Positions 7,893 to 17,576 of a DNA stretch of 64,000 nt are shown here, one piece after another (the stretch's first letter is position 1; every line of letters begins with the position of its first letter). The stretch is from Olivibacter domesticus (GTDB taxonomy: Bacteria; Bacteroidota; Bacteroidia; Sphingobacteriales; Sphingobacteriaceae): NCBI RefSeq assembly GCF_900109575.1, contig NZ_FOAF01000004.1, forward strand, positions 124,001-188,000, written 5' to 3'. A program made the position numbers and the translations under genes. Under the pieces are notes generated by a model. It was given only the letters and a program-made list of their open reading frames with translations. It was not told the origin of the DNA and did no database searches.

Positions 7893-9002
7893 ATGAAACC
7901 ACTCCTGCTACTAAATTTATTTTTATGCTATTCTCTCTGGGTAAAGGCACAAGAAGCTACTCTAAAAATTATAAAAGAGAATCAAGCTACCTCTATTAAG
8001 AACCAGGGACAAACAGGGACCTGTTGGAATTATTCTACCACTTCATTGGTGGAATCAGAATCAATACGAAAAGGATTACTAAATAATCCCGATCTATCTG
8101 AAATGTTTACGGTAAGAAATGTATACATTGAAAAAGCCAAGAATTACATTTTACGGCAGGGGAAAGCCCAGTTTAGTGAAGGGGGCTTAGGGCATGATCT
8201 CATACAAGCAATTGCTGTTTATGGAGCTGTTCCCCAAGATGTTTTTCGCAATGTATCGGGTGAAATACCCAATCACGAAGGACTTGATAGGATACTTAAA
8301 AACTATTTAGATAAAATATTGGAGACCCGGCCTGTACCTGCCAACTGGCTCGTTGGTTATGAAGAGATACTAACTAAAAAAATAGGCGCAGCACCTGATA
8401 ACTTTGACTATGAAGGAAAAAATTATACCCCACTCACTTTTGCTAAAGAGGTGCTGAAATTTGATCCAAATGATTATGTGAACATTACTTCTTTTACCCA
8501 CCATCCTTTTTATACATCTTTTGTGTTAGAGACACCCGATAATTTTGCAAATGGGTCATTCTATAACCTGCCATTGAATGAAATGATTACGCTTACCGAG
8601 GAGGCTTTAAAAAATGGCTATACAATTATGTGGGACGCAGATGTAAGTAACAAAAATTTCCAGCAAAAAAAGGGATTTGCCATGCTCTTTGCAGACAGCA
8701 CGGATGCTAAACAAATCTCCATTAATCCAGAAGCTCGCGAAACTCCCTTTTCAGAAAAGGTCCGACAACAATTGTATGAAAATCTCACCACCCAAGATGA
8801 CCACCTTATGCATCTAGTTGGCATAGAACAATCCAAAGGGGGGAAATCCTTCTTTAAAGTGAAAAACTCGTGGGGAGAAGTAGGACTGTTTAAAGGATAT
8901 ATTGCAGTCTCGCCTGCTTATTTCGCCATTAATACAGTAAGCTTGGTTGTGCCAAAGGCTGCGTTATCAAAAGAATTGAAGGAAAAATTGCATTTAGAAT
9001 AA
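7893..9002 (+). CDS. secreted C1-family cysteine peptidase, bleomycin hydrolase/aminopeptidase C-like
   Basis: This is a 369-residue papain-fold peptidase with a signal peptide (MKPLLLLNLFLCYSLWVKAQ). The nucleophile motif NQGQTGTCWNYSTTSLVESE gives C44. The catalytic histidine is in HLMHLVGIEQ (about H307), and the asparagine is in KVKNSWGE (N325), so the triad is complete. The order and spacing fit family C1B (bleomycin hydrolase/PepC), usually about 450 residues, so this is a shorter secreted version. Members trim N-terminal residues from peptides. It stands alone, divergent from the barrel gene, with an AT-rich 295-bp upstream region. Confidence 0.88.
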   Translation: MKPLLLLNLFLCYSLWVKAQEATLKIIKENQATSIKNQGQTGTCWNYSTTSLVESESIRKGLLNNPDLSEMFTVRNVYIEKAKNYILRQGKAQFSEGGLGHDLIQAIAVYGAVPQDVFRNVSGEIPNHEGLDRILKNYLDKILETRPVPANWLVGYEEILTKKIGAAPDNFDYEGKNYTPLTFAKEVLKFDPNDYVNITSFTHHPFYTSFVLETPDNFANGSFYNLPLNEMITLTEEALKNGYTIMWDADVSNKNFQQKKGFAMLFADSTDAKQISINPEARETPFSEKVRQQLYENLTTQDDHLMHLVGIEQSKGGKSFFKVKNSWGEVGLFKGYIAVSPAYFAINTVSLVVPKAALSKELKEKLHLE

Positions 9003-9143
9003 ATACCTATTTACATATGATCGTTTTGTTAGTGGATAGGATTCTCCAAAACCACTGAAAACCGTGATTTTTAAGCAGGAACAGCAATTAAAGGGGTAGA
9101 ATTGGCTTAAAATTATGTTAAAATGCTTAGCTTCACCTTATCT

Positions 9144-10154
9144 ATGAAGAAATATACAAGCTTAGTAATTTTCATTTGTGTGGCGCTGTGTTGTTATAGC
9201 TTAAAGGGAGCTAGTCAGGAGCATAAGAAATTATTTTATTTTCTCTCTCCCGACAGTTTATTGGGTGTTAAAGATGAAAAAGGTACAATTGTTATCCCAG
9301 CCACACATTACTTCCTTCCCATTGCATATGACGACTTTCGTTTGCCTATTAATGATAGCATCCTTATCCTCGTTCCGAAACGTACTTTTAACTTAAAGGA
9401 CCCGAAGCCTTATGGATTGGCATATAATCGAAATGGGAAGGTATTATACGCACCTTATTTATTTGACAACGGTCCTGATTTTCTAGAGGAGGGATTATCC
9501 CGTTACGTCGAAAATGACAAAATCGGCTTCGTTAACCGCTATGGAGAAAAGGTTATCAAGGCACAATGGGATTGGGTAAGCCCTTTTGAATATGGGATCG
9601 CACGAGCTTGCAATGGCTGTTTTATTGATTATAGCAAAGACGCCGAACATCCCAGCTTAGACCTGTCAAAAGCAAACACCTATTATATTGATAAAAACGG
9701 TCGCGTCATACAAGCACTTCAAAAAAAGCAATCTAAGCACGATCAAACAATCGACAGTATTTTTCTTCCTTACCAATTTAGCTACAGTCCGTTCGAATCT
9801 AACTTGCTAAAGAAATTAAACGATCTAGATCTAATAAGCAAAGCCCATTTTGCCAATTACTATAATCGACTAACGGAGGAAGAAAAACAGCTCCATTTTG
9901 AGATCGTCGAAAAGCCAAGTAACGATTTCCCCTATTATATCATCAATGCATTTCGCTATGATGCAGATGGCGCCTATCGCAAAGCAGATAATCCAGATTT
10001 ATTGTTTTATGCTACGGAAATAGGCGATATCTATCAGATTCCTTATGGCAATTTAGAAGAGAAGGTGCCCTTAAAGGAATGGCTATCGAATTATGATGCC
10101 GAGGCTCGCCGTTATCTAAAAGAGCATCCAGATGCCCCTAATAGATATAAATAA
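9144..10154 (+). CDS. WG-repeat-containing exported protein
   Basis: The preferred start is the ATG at 9144, which gives a clean signal peptide (MKKYTSLVIFICVALCCYS). An ATG seven codons earlier (9123) only adds a non-signal stretch. The N-terminal half has WG-type repeats, seen as LGVKDEKGTIVIPA, YGLAYNRNGKVLYAPYLF and IGFVNRYGEKVIKAQWDWVSPF. Each reads roughly G(F/L)-x-N-x-x-G-K-x(V)I-x-P. The C-terminal half is charged and unrecognised. Such proteins are common in Bacteroidota, but their role is unknown. It follows the peptidase gene by 140 bp in the same direction. Confidence 0.75.
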   Translation: MKKYTSLVIFICVALCCYSLKGASQEHKKLFYFLSPDSLLGVKDEKGTIVIPATHYFLPIAYDDFRLPINDSILILVPKRTFNLKDPKPYGLAYNRNGKVLYAPYLFDNGPDFLEEGLSRYVENDKIGFVNRYGEKVIKAQWDWVSPFEYGIARACNGCFIDYSKDAEHPSLDLSKANTYYIDKNGRVIQALQKKQSKHDQTIDSIFLPYQFSYSPFESNLLKKLNDLDLISKAHFANYYNRLTEEEKQLHFEIVEKPSNDFPYYIINAFRYDADGAYRKADNPDLLFYATEIGDIYQIPYGNLEEKVPLKEWLSNYDAEARRYLKEHPDAPNRYK

Positions 10155-10155
10155 A

Positions 10156-10184
10156 AAGGCCGCCTAAAAATTTTAGACGACCTT
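10156..10184 (-). terminator. imperfect hairpin with T-run, terminator of the decarboxylase gene
   Basis: AAGG at 10156-10159 pairs with CCTT at 10181-10184. Inside, CTAAAA pairs with TTTTAG with two small mismatches. On the minus strand it is followed by TTTTTAT, so it would end the decarboxylase transcript 17 bp after the gene's distal stop at 10201. It also lies just after the WG-repeat gene. Its position supports the reading that the decarboxylase gene originally extended to 10201. Confidence 0.5.
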
Positions 10185-10200
10185 ACCAAACACATGTTCT

Positions 10201-11361
10201 TTAAAGATTAGCCGCTTTGACCAACGACTGCGTCCGACGATCTTCATTTAATTCTCTATTCAGTTCTTCAATGAACTGATCTATTTGATCTTTTTCAACT
10301 CCCGGCATACACACGATATGGCTAAATCCATTTTCAGTAGCCAGTTGTCATTTTTGCCGTAAAAATAAAGATGGCTCAGGGAAAATCACCGTAAGTGCCG
10401 ACGGATTTCTCCAGGCCTTTATTCCGATAAAATTTAATCTCTCCTCAGTGTACCTCGCTAAAGCTAAACTGTCTTCCGCTCTCTTTTTTAGCCCGCCTAT
10501 TCCTAATTTTTTAATAGCGTACCACATGAAAACTGGACTATGCCCATTTCTACTACCCGTAATAGTCGTATCTACTGTTCCAATGTAAGGGATCACCTTA
10601 CCTATTCGCTCTTTGTAATTTTTCTTTACCATGACCATTCCACATGGAATGGGCGAACCTATGAATTTGTGACCACTGATGGCGATGCTGTCAGCCCCAT
10701 AAGTAAAATCAAAACCAGGTTTTAAGTCTAAAAGGGCACTGTAGACACCGGCCAAAGCAGCATCACAATGAATATAATGGCTCTTAATTGCAGCCTTCTT
10801 AAGCGCTGTTGTTATCTGTGCTAAATCATCTTTTGCTTCCATCATGGTCGTTCCGATATTAGCAAAAATGATGGCCGGCTGGTCACGATGTGTTTGTAAC
10901 ATCTGTGAAAGGTCTGCATAGTCCATTTCTCCCTGCTCATCCGTACGAATAACAATACTTCTTATATTTAGTAATTGAATATTCTTTTGTACGCTATAGT
11001 GTGTAGCTTCCGAATAATAGACGATCCCATTGGGGTAAAGTTCGCGCGCAACATATAAACCATATAGATTGCCTTCAGAGCCACCGCTGGTGATATATCC
11101 CCACCAATTTTTTTCTGGTGCACGAAATAAGTCAGCAAAAAAAACCAGCACCTCTTGTTCCAATGACCGAGAATTCAAATCATAAGTAGACTCCACCATA
11201 GGATCCCCTATATTATTCAGGGGCAGCGCCAATAAAGGGTATAGCGCAGAATAGTCAAAATCACGTGCAATTGGATAACCCAAGAAGTTATTAGCCCGCT
11301 CTTCAGCCTTGACCATATAAGTCTTTAATCTTTGCTCGTCAAGAGGGTTCAACAAATCCAT
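10201..11361 (-). pseudogene. hdc: PLP-dependent decarboxylase, histidine decarboxylase type, interrupted by in-frame TGA
   Basis: The frame from 11361 matches group II pyridoxal-phosphate decarboxylases of the histidine decarboxylase kind, which make histamine from histidine. Landmarks are GYITSGGSEGNLYGLY, YYSEATHYSVQKN, IFANIGTTM, HCDAALAG and the PLP lysine in ISGHKFIGSPIPCGMV, then GSRNGHSPVFMWYA. A TGA at 10348-10350 stops translation after 337 residues. The same frame continues for 48 more codons (QLATENGFSHIVCMPGV, then a helical tail) to TAA at 10201. This tail aligns with the normal C-terminus of the family, giving the usual length of about 386. TGA replaces what is probably a tryptophan codon (TGG). 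The shortened product may still fold, because the PLP site is intact. Confidence 0.8.
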
Positions 11362-11380
11362 ATATATTAATAATATTCTG

Positions 11381-11412
11381 CAAAATTAACTATAAATAAA
11401 ATATAAGTTCAA
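11381..11412 (-). promoter_or_regulatory. Bacteroidota-type promoter for the decarboxylase gene
   Basis: On the minus strand, TTG (11410-11412) is followed after 21 bases by TAATTTTG (11381-11388), which fits the -33 TTG / -7 TAnnTTTG consensus. It lies about 20 bp before the ATG at 11361. Confidence 0.55.
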
Positions 11413-11478
11413 CAATATTTATATATCAGAAAATAAAACCAAAATATACACATATAGCAGAATTTTATACTATTTAAC

Positions 11479-11486
11479 TATCTTTG
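11479..11486 (+). promoter_or_regulatory. possible -7 box of the Lrp-family gene
   Basis: TATCTTTG fits TAnnTTTG and sits 23 bp before the ATG at 11510. No clear TTG lies at the right distance upstream, so the assignment is weak. The 100 bp between this and the divergent decarboxylase promoter is very AT-rich. Confidence 0.35.
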
Positions 11487-11509
11487 CAAGCATAATTCAG
11501 GATTTTTTT

Positions 11510-11980
11510 ATGTCTGATAAATTAGATAAAATGGATGCACGCATCCTTAATCTTTTACAACGTGATGCTTCTTTAGGCGTTAAAGAAATAGCAGCCGAAA
11601 TAGGGCTTAGTGTTTCACCTACTTTTGAACGCATTAAACGTCTTCGAAAGGAAGGTTATATAGAACGCTATGTAGTATTAGTAAATCGAGAAAAATTAGG
11701 CAAGCATTTATTGGTAATCTGTACGGTAACTTTGAAACAACAATCCTTAGAAACACTTAAAAGTTTTGAAGAAGCGGTTTCGAAATTTAGTGAAGTATTA
11801 GAAATCATGTGCATTGCTGGCAATCACGACTATCTTTTAAAAATTGCTGTTAAGGATGTGGAAGACTATCATATTTTTGTTATGAAAAATTTATCTGCAA
11901 TCCCGAATGTTTCGAATGTCAGCAGCAACTTCGTACTTAAAGAAATAAAAAAAGAAACTGCCCTCGAAGTGCAGATATGA
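11510..11980 (+). CDS. Lrp/AsnC-family transcriptional regulator
   Basis: This 156-residue DNA-binding regulator begins with the classic AsnC-type helix-turn-helix: KMDARILNLLQRDASLGVKEIAAEIGLSVSPTFERIKRLRKEGYI over residues about 6-50, quoted here as a description of its extent. The RAM/ligand-sensing domain follows at about 65-145, including the MCIAGNHDYLLKIAVKDVEDY region. These proteins sense amino acids and usually control the adjacent gene. It is transcribed away from the histidine-decarboxylase-type gene across a 148-bp shared promoter region. It is therefore the probable local regulator of that gene, which is now broken. Confidence 0.92.
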   Translation: MSDKLDKMDARILNLLQRDASLGVKEIAAEIGLSVSPTFERIKRLRKEGYIERYVVLVNREKLGKHLLVICTVTLKQQSLETLKSFEEAVSKFSEVLEIMCIAGNHDYLLKIAVKDVEDYHIFVMKNLSAIPNVSNVSSNFVLKEIKKETALEVQI

Positions 11981-12241
11981 TTTATTAATTTTTACAATAA
12001 GTGCTCACACTTATCTTCTTTTTAATATAAAAACATACTAAACTTTTAAAATAAATCGTTAAATATACAATTGTTATCAAAAATAATCGTTTAATTTGGC
12101 GCTACTAAAACATTTTCTCTCTCTCATGCCGTATTAAACTCTATAATAAGGGCCTTTTCCTGAAACCAGACAAACCATTATGATAGCAGATACTAGGACA
12201 TACTGAACAGAAAGGATTTTCCGTAAAATTTAGATTTAAGT

Positions 12242-15200
12242 ATGGACAAAAAACTAACTATCAAGGCAGTAACTAGTTTATTGCTTTATTCGTCAACCTT
12301 TTTTATGCCTCATCAATTGATGGCTGAAAGTGGTAAAAGAATGCCTAATGGCATAATGCCGATAGCTAATAAACAACCTGGAAGTATAACCGGGACTGTT
12401 AAAGATGCTAAAGGAGAAACTATCCCAGGCGTTACCGTAAGTATTAAAGGGAAATCTGGTGGCACGCAAACAGATGGGAATGGTAAATTCAGTATCAATG
12501 CCACCCCTAATGATGTACTCGTATTTTCTTCTGTAGCTTATGAAGCGAAAGAGATTACCGTTGGTGATCAAACGACGCTCACGATTACTTTGGGAGAAAC
12601 AGCGCAAGAGCTAAGCCAGGTGGTTGTTACTGCTTTAGGCATTAGAAAAGACGAGCGCAAAGTAGGTTATGCCGTTACAAAGGTGGGCGGCGAGGTTTTA
12701 AATAAAGCACGTGAAACAAATGTAGCCAATTCCTTAGGCGGTCGGGTAGCAGGATTAAGCGTCGGCGGAACCAGCGGTGGCCCAGGCTCGTCGGCTAGAT
12801 TAAATATACGGGGAGCTACCTCTTTCAGCGGTAGTACGACCCCACTCATCGTAATAAACGGAGTCCCAATGAACAATGCTACCAGAGGTACAGCAGGTGA
12901 ATATGGGGGAGCCGACCAAGGGGATGGCTTCAGTAATATCAATCCGGACGACATAGAAACGATGACCGTCTTAAAAGGTTCTACTGCTTCTGCACTTTAT
13001 GGTGCACGTGCCGCAAACGGTGTGATACAGATCACCACCAAGAGCGGAGTGAAAGACCGGATATCGATTGAATATAATACCAACTTACAGTTCGACAAGG
13101 CAGTCGATAATACCGACTGGCAATACGAATATGGTCAGGGTAGAAATGGAATCCGCCCGAGCGATGTATCGTCTGCAGTACAATCAGGCTTATACAGCTG
13201 GGGCGAACGGCTCGACGGCGCACCAACAATCGCTTATGATGGAAATGAGTATGCATACAGTCCCGTTACAGATAATCCAAGTCGCTTTTATCGCACCGCA
13301 CCAACATGGACAAACACAGTAGCGGTTTCCGGTGGTGGTGAGAAAGGAACATACCGCTTGTCCTTGTCGAATCTGGATAGTAAATCCATTTTACGCAATA
13401 GCGGTATGGATCGTAAAACGATAAACTTCAGTACACAGCAGCAGCTTACCGACAAGTTGAGCTTCAACTTGATGGCTAATTACATCGATCAGCAAGACCA
13501 GAATAAGCCCTATTTAAGTGATTCTCCACTAAATGCAAACTACGGTTTAGCATTTTTACCCACGAATACAGACCAGGCAATACTTGCTCCGGGATATAAT
13601 GAAGCCACCGGTGCAGAAAGCGTATGGAACGACAATGCTTTTGTAACCAACCCCTGGTTCGTGGTCAATCAATTCAAAAACGATTTATCTCGAAAACGCT
13701 TAATTAGTGCTATCTCGGCTAAATACGAGTTTACCGACTACCTGTCTTTAATGGGGCGTGTAGGATATGATTTATCGAGCGATCGCATCTTCTCTGTAAC
13801 GCCTACCGGTACAGCTTATAGTAATAACGGACAGGGCCAATTAAACTCATTAGCACTGGCACGTCGCTCTGAATTGAATACGGACGCCTTGCTATCCTTT
13901 TCCAAAGCGGTAACAGATGATATCAGCATCGATGCAAGCGTAGGTGCTAACTATCGGAGAGCAACTTTTGAGAATTCAGGCACTTCCGGAAGTAGGTTTA
14001 TCGTACCCTACCTGTATACGCCAACAAACCTATTTACAAGAACACCTGTATACGAATATACAGATCTAGAAACCCCCTCGTACTACTACACGGCAGACTT
14101 TAGCTATAAAAATTTCCTGACGCTGAGTACAACAGGCCGATACGATACCTTTTCTACTTTACCGAGGAACGACAGAAGTATCTTTACCCCTTCTGTTTCA
14201 GGAAGTTTCATCTTCTCCGAACTATTAGATGCTCCGAAACTAACTTATGGGAAATTGCGCGTTTCTTATGCGCAAACCAGCGGCGAACCAGTAGATGCCT
14301 ATTTAACCCAACAGTATTTCAATATAGGAAATGCAATCAACGGCTATGCGCGCGGAACTTTTAGCAATATTTTACCAAATTCCAATCTTAGACCCTATAG
14401 TTTAGAAGAATTTGAAGTTGGTACGGAGTTGAAATTCTTTGACAATCGTTTTGGCATTGATGCCACCTACTTCCAACGGAAAACAGATGGAGAGATCGTG
14501 AAAGCGCAAACTTCTGTTGCTTCAGGGTATGAGTATCGCTATGTAAACCTTGGATCTACGCAAAATAAGGGTATAGAAGTAATGCTTTCAGGCACCCCTA
14601 TTAAAAAAGACAATTTCTCCTGGAACGCCTCTTTCAACTTCACTTACATCCAAAATAAGGTATTGAGTATCGATGGAGAAGCCAACAACCCATTGACAAC
14701 AGGAAACTACCGTCCGCTAAATGCATTTGTATCTGTCGTGCAGGATTATTCGGTAGCGCAGATCATGGCCTACGATTATAAATACGATACGAATGGAAAT
14801 GTTGTGATCGGATCAGACGGCGTACCTATGCGCGGTAATTTGACACCGATGGGATCGGGCTTACCTAAATTCTATGGTGGCTTAAGCAACGATTTTTCTT
14901 ATAAGAACTTCAATTTATCCTTCCTGATTGATTACAAGTTCGGAAACAAAATATTGAGTGCTACGGAGTATTATTCTTATCAGTATGGCTTAAACAAGGC
15001 CACCCTTCCGGGCCGCGAAACGGGAATTGTAGCAGAAGGCGTGTTGGAAGATGGATCAGCAAACACGCAAAATATAAGCGCGGAAGCATATTATCAGGGA
15101 TTAGCACAAAACGTGTCTAAGACGTCTGTATTAGACGGAAGCTTCATCAAGTTCAGACAATTGACCTTCGGCTATAGCTTTACACCGAAAATATTAGGCG

Positions 15201-15385
15201 ATAAATTATTTAGTGCCATCAATGTTTCAGTGGTTGGCCGCAATTTGTTCACCATCATGAAACATACCGACAACATAGATCCGGAAAATACCTTCTCTTC
15301 ACTTGTTGGCTCAGCAGGCGTTGAAGGTGGCTCATTACCTTTCGCAAGAACCTATGGAGTAAATGTTAACTTCAAATTTAAATAA
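12242..15385 (+). CDS. SusC/RagA-family TonB-linked outer-membrane receptor
   Basis: This 1047-residue TonB-dependent transporter has a signal segment in residues 1-30, then a CarboxypepD_reg-like domain (SITGTVKDAKGETIPGVTV) to about 125. The motif LSQVVVTALGIRKDERKVGY lies at the plug entry, followed by the plug with RLNIRGATSF and NPDDIETMTVLKGSTASALYGARAANGVI. A 22-strand-type barrel extends to the end (YGVNVNFKFK). There is no STN domain, so no sigma/FecR signalling is expected. It is followed at once by its SusD partner. No regulator or glycosidase is attached, so the substrate is not predictable. Confidence 0.93.
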   Translation: MDKKLTIKAVTSLLLYSSTFFMPHQLMAESGKRMPNGIMPIANKQPGSITGTVKDAKGETIPGVTVSIKGKSGGTQTDGNGKFSINATPNDVLVFSSVAYEAKEITVGDQTTLTITLGETAQELSQVVVTALGIRKDERKVGYAVTKVGGEVLNKARETNVANSLGGRVAGLSVGGTSGGPGSSARLNIRGATSFSGSTTPLIVINGVPMNNATRGTAGEYGGADQGDGFSNINPDDIETMTVLKGSTASALYGARAANGVIQITTKSGVKDRISIEYNTNLQFDKAVDNTDWQYEYGQGRNGIRPSDVSSAVQSGLYSWGERLDGAPTIAYDGNEYAYSPVTDNPSRFYRTAPTWTNTVAVSGGGEKGTYRLSLSNLDSKSILRNSGMDRKTINFSTQQQLTDKLSFNLMANYIDQQDQNKPYLSDSPLNANYGLAFLPTNTDQAILAPGYNEATGAESVWNDNAFVTNPWFVVNQFKNDLSRKRLISAISAKYEFTDYLSLMGRVGYDLSSDRIFSVTPTGTAYSNNGQGQLNSLALARRSELNTDALLSFSKAVTDDISIDASVGANYRRATFENSGTSGSRFIVPYLYTPTNLFTRTPVYEYTDLETPSYYYTADFSYKNFLTLSTTGRYDTFSTLPRNDRSIFTPSVSGSFIFSELLDAPKLTYGKLRVSYAQTSGEPVDAYLTQQYFNIGNAINGYARGTFSNILPNSNLRPYSLEEFEVGTELKFFDNRFGIDATYFQRKTDGEIVKAQTSVASGYEYRYVNLGSTQNKGIEVMLSGTPIKKDNFSWNASFNFTYIQNKVLSIDGEANNPLTTGNYRPLNAFVSVVQDYSVAQIMAYDYKYDTNGNVVIGSDGVPMRGNLTPMGSGLPKFYGGLSNDFSYKNFNLSFLIDYKFGNKILSATEYYSYQYGLNKATLPGRETGIVAEGVLEDGSANTQNISAEAYYQGLAQNVSKTSVLDGSFIKFRQLTFGYSFTPKILGDKLFSAINVSVVGRNLFTIMKHTDNIDPENTFSSLVGSAGVEGGSLPFARTYGVNVNFKFK

Positions 15386-15389
15386 CACC

Positions 15390-16985
15390 ATGAGACTAAA
15401 ATATTTATATATAAGTTTAATCGCTGTCACAGGGCTTTCCGCTTGCTCGAAAGATAGCTTAGATGAAACGAATACCGACCCAAAGGCAGCTACGGAAGAA
15501 CAGATGGATCCGAACTTCCTTTTTACTGATGCGCAATTAACCTTTTCCAATACAGGCTATTCACAGCTTCTGTACCAAAGCACGGCAATGCAAGGACTTG
15601 CTAGCACCTTTGGCTATTATGGCAATGGCGATAAATATGTGAACACAAATGGTTCTGCGGGTTATCAGGCATTGATTTTTACTGGCGGTTATACCGCCCT
15701 TAGTCGGCTAAACCAAGCAATAAAAATCAGCGAATCAAGAGGAGGGGATGAATATACCAACATAATTGCCGGTTCGAAAATTCTGCGTACGCTTATCTTC
15801 CAACGGCTTACTGATACATATGGAGACATTCCGTATAGTGAGGCACTTAGTGCACAGGAGGGCAACGTTACTCCGGTATATGACAGACAGCAAAATATAT
15901 ACACGGATATGCTTACGCAGTTAGATTCGGCCATAAATCAACTCAATGACCAGGCGACTCCCTTATCCGGTGATCTCTTTTATGACGGTAATGTAGCGCA
16001 ATGGAGAAGGTTCGGCTATTCCTTAATGCTTCGCGTAGCGATGCGCCTCACTAAAATCGATCCAGCGACCGCTCAGGAATGGGCAGAACGTGCGGCTGCC
16101 GGTGGCACGTTGGCGAATGCGGCGGATAATGCAATTGTTTATACTGATCCTGCCAGTGGTGAAACCAACAATGCAACCACCAACGCGCTGAAAACTGCCG
16201 ACGACTTCCGAGAGGTTCGCTGGAGCCAGACACTTATCAATTACCTGCGAAGCACCTCCGATCCGCGGTTAAGCGTAATTGGTGAAATCCCTTTAGAAGG
16301 ACTTGCAAACAATCAAAATCAAACACTTACCGGAAATACCGATTCGACGGTACAATTGGGTTTACCTAATGGCTTTGATCTGGGTGGGGGCACGACTGAT
16401 ATTCGTCGTTCTGTCGGCTATCCGGGAGGAACTGGATCGGGTAGCAACACGGCTCCTCTGGGGCTTTATTCAAGACCACGTGTCAATGTGTACATGAAAG
16501 ATGATGGAGCAAACTTCATTTTGAGTTACGCAGAAACAGAATTCCTGTTAGCAGAAGCGGCGGTTAGGGGATGGAATGTTAATGGTGATGCTGCTACCCA
16601 CTATGCGAATGGTTTAACCGGAGCATTAGAAGCAATGGCACAGCTGGATGCCAGTGCCGCAATTTCAAGCGGTACGATAGCCAGCTACGTAAGTGCGCAT
16701 CCATTGGATAATGCCAAGGCAATGCAAATGATCAATGAGCAGTATTGGCTTACGGATGTAACTACCTTTAATTTTATTGAATGCTGGTTGAACTGGAAAA
16801 GATCTGGGTTCCCCGCGTTAACACCCGTAGTTTATCCAGGAAATGTTACTAGCGGCCGTATCCCGCGACGGATGATTTATCCAACCACAGAAACGACACT
16901 CAATCCAAACAATTACCAGGCCGCCGTTGCAAATTTGAGCGGTGGCGATTTATTGACATCACGTGTGTGGTGGGACGCAAACTAA
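15390..16985 (+). CDS. SusD/RagB-family nutrient-binding outer-membrane lipoprotein (SusD-like_2 type)
   Basis: The start is placed at the ATG at 15390, four bases after the SusC stop. It yields a lipoprotein signal, MRLKYLYISLIAVTGLSAC, with the acylated Cys at 19. An ATG at 15363 inside the SusC gene would bury this signal. The mature protein starts with LDETNTDPKAATEEQMDPN and has SusD-like_2 features: TPR-like helices early, TETEFLLAEAAVRGW-type motif (here YAETEFLLAEAAVRGWNV), and a C-terminal GRIPRRMIYPTTETTLNP. The protein binds the ligand at the cell surface and closes over SusC. It is coupled to the upstream gene as a two-gene operon and ends before a strong hairpin. Confidence 0.92.
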   Translation: MRLKYLYISLIAVTGLSACSKDSLDETNTDPKAATEEQMDPNFLFTDAQLTFSNTGYSQLLYQSTAMQGLASTFGYYGNGDKYVNTNGSAGYQALIFTGGYTALSRLNQAIKISESRGGDEYTNIIAGSKILRTLIFQRLTDTYGDIPYSEALSAQEGNVTPVYDRQQNIYTDMLTQLDSAINQLNDQATPLSGDLFYDGNVAQWRRFGYSLMLRVAMRLTKIDPATAQEWAERAAAGGTLANAADNAIVYTDPASGETNNATTNALKTADDFREVRWSQTLINYLRSTSDPRLSVIGEIPLEGLANNQNQTLTGNTDSTVQLGLPNGFDLGGGTTDIRRSVGYPGGTGSGSNTAPLGLYSRPRVNVYMKDDGANFILSYAETEFLLAEAAVRGWNVNGDAATHYANGLTGALEAMAQLDASAAISSGTIASYVSAHPLDNAKAMQMINEQYWLTDVTTFNFIECWLNWKRSGFPALTPVVYPGNVTSGRIPRRMIYPTTETTLNPNNYQAAVANLSGGDLLTSRVWWDAN

Positions 16986-16998
16986 TAACCTGAATTCT

Positions 16999-17036
16999 AT
17001 TAATGGAAAGACGCCAGGTGGTGTCTTTCCATTAAT
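16999..17036. terminator. strong bidirectional hairpin between convergent genes
   Basis: ATTAATGGAAAGAC pairs perfectly with GTCTTTCCATTAAT, with additional G-C and G-T pairs inside and a tetraloop near 17016-17019. It lies 14 bp after the SusD stop, and its right arm includes the last three bases of the convergent gene's stop codon at 17032. It probably ends the SusCD transcript. Confidence 0.75.
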
Positions 17037-17472
17037 CCTCAACCGGCGTAATATACGGCCAAAGTTTTACAAACAATTTTTCGGAAACCTTATCTTGAAA
17101 ATAATTTTCAACCGTGTTTTCTGTCCGCTGGTTTATGATATTCTCAACCGCTGCACTGGGGTTACTTTGTTCAATGGTCTCTAACACTTCGACTAGTCTT
17201 TCACTCAAAAAAGTTGTGGGATGTGCATGATTCTTTAAATCAATAAAATCTTTGTAGGGCACTAGATTAATTGTGGTAATAGACATAAGAACCTTTGCGA
17301 CATTATCTAACTTAGGCCCCATAATCTGCTCTAAATTCACTTCCCCAGAATCGATACATCTACAATCTATGGAAGAAATAAGAATAGTTAACTCCAAAAA
17401 AGCTTCCGGATTGTTTTCCCACTCTTGATGGTAAGACATTAACAGCCTAATTAAATCAATTTCTCTTAGCAT
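17032..17472 (-). CDS. protein of unknown function (146 aa)
   Basis: No family was recognised. The product is an acidic, mostly helical, apparently cytoplasmic protein without signal peptide or membrane segment, beginning MLREIDLIRLLMSYHQEWENNPEAFLELTI. It has two cysteines close together (DCRCID) and a C-terminal VSEKLFVKLWPYITPVED. The stop codon lies within the shared terminator hairpin. It is separated by 104 bp from the next gene upstream and faces the SusCD pair. The length and Leu/Ile/Glu composition look like a real gene rather than a shadow frame. Confidence 0.6.
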   Translation of the reverse strand: MLREIDLIRLLMSYHQEWENNPEAFLELTILISSIDCRCIDSGEVNLEQIMGPKLDNVAKVLMSITTINLVPYKDFIDLKNHAHPTTFLSERLVEVLETIEQSNPSAAVENIINQRTENTVENYFQDKVSEKLFVKLWPYITPVED

Positions 17473-17576
17473 GATTCTTCGGTTTATTGGTTCAACGCTA
17501 ATTCAAACTTACTAATCCAACCCGAAGAATGCAAGCTAAAACATGTTCATCTTGAATATTTTACAAAAACTATCCA

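Noticed and set aside
10348-10350. The TGA in the decarboxylase gene as a selenocysteine or reassigned codon
   Set aside because: Other genes here use TGG for Trp and end normally at TGA or TAA, and no SECIS-like hairpin follows. A nonsense mutation or sequencing error is simpler.
12293-12954. Minus-strand frames inside the SusC gene
   Set aside because: They mirror the conserved SusC signal, carboxypeptidase-like and plug sequence and have no independent support.
15363-15389. Upstream ATG for the SusD gene overlapping SusC
   Set aside because: It places nine residues before a perfect lipoprotein signal; the ATG at 15390 gives the correct lipobox spacing.
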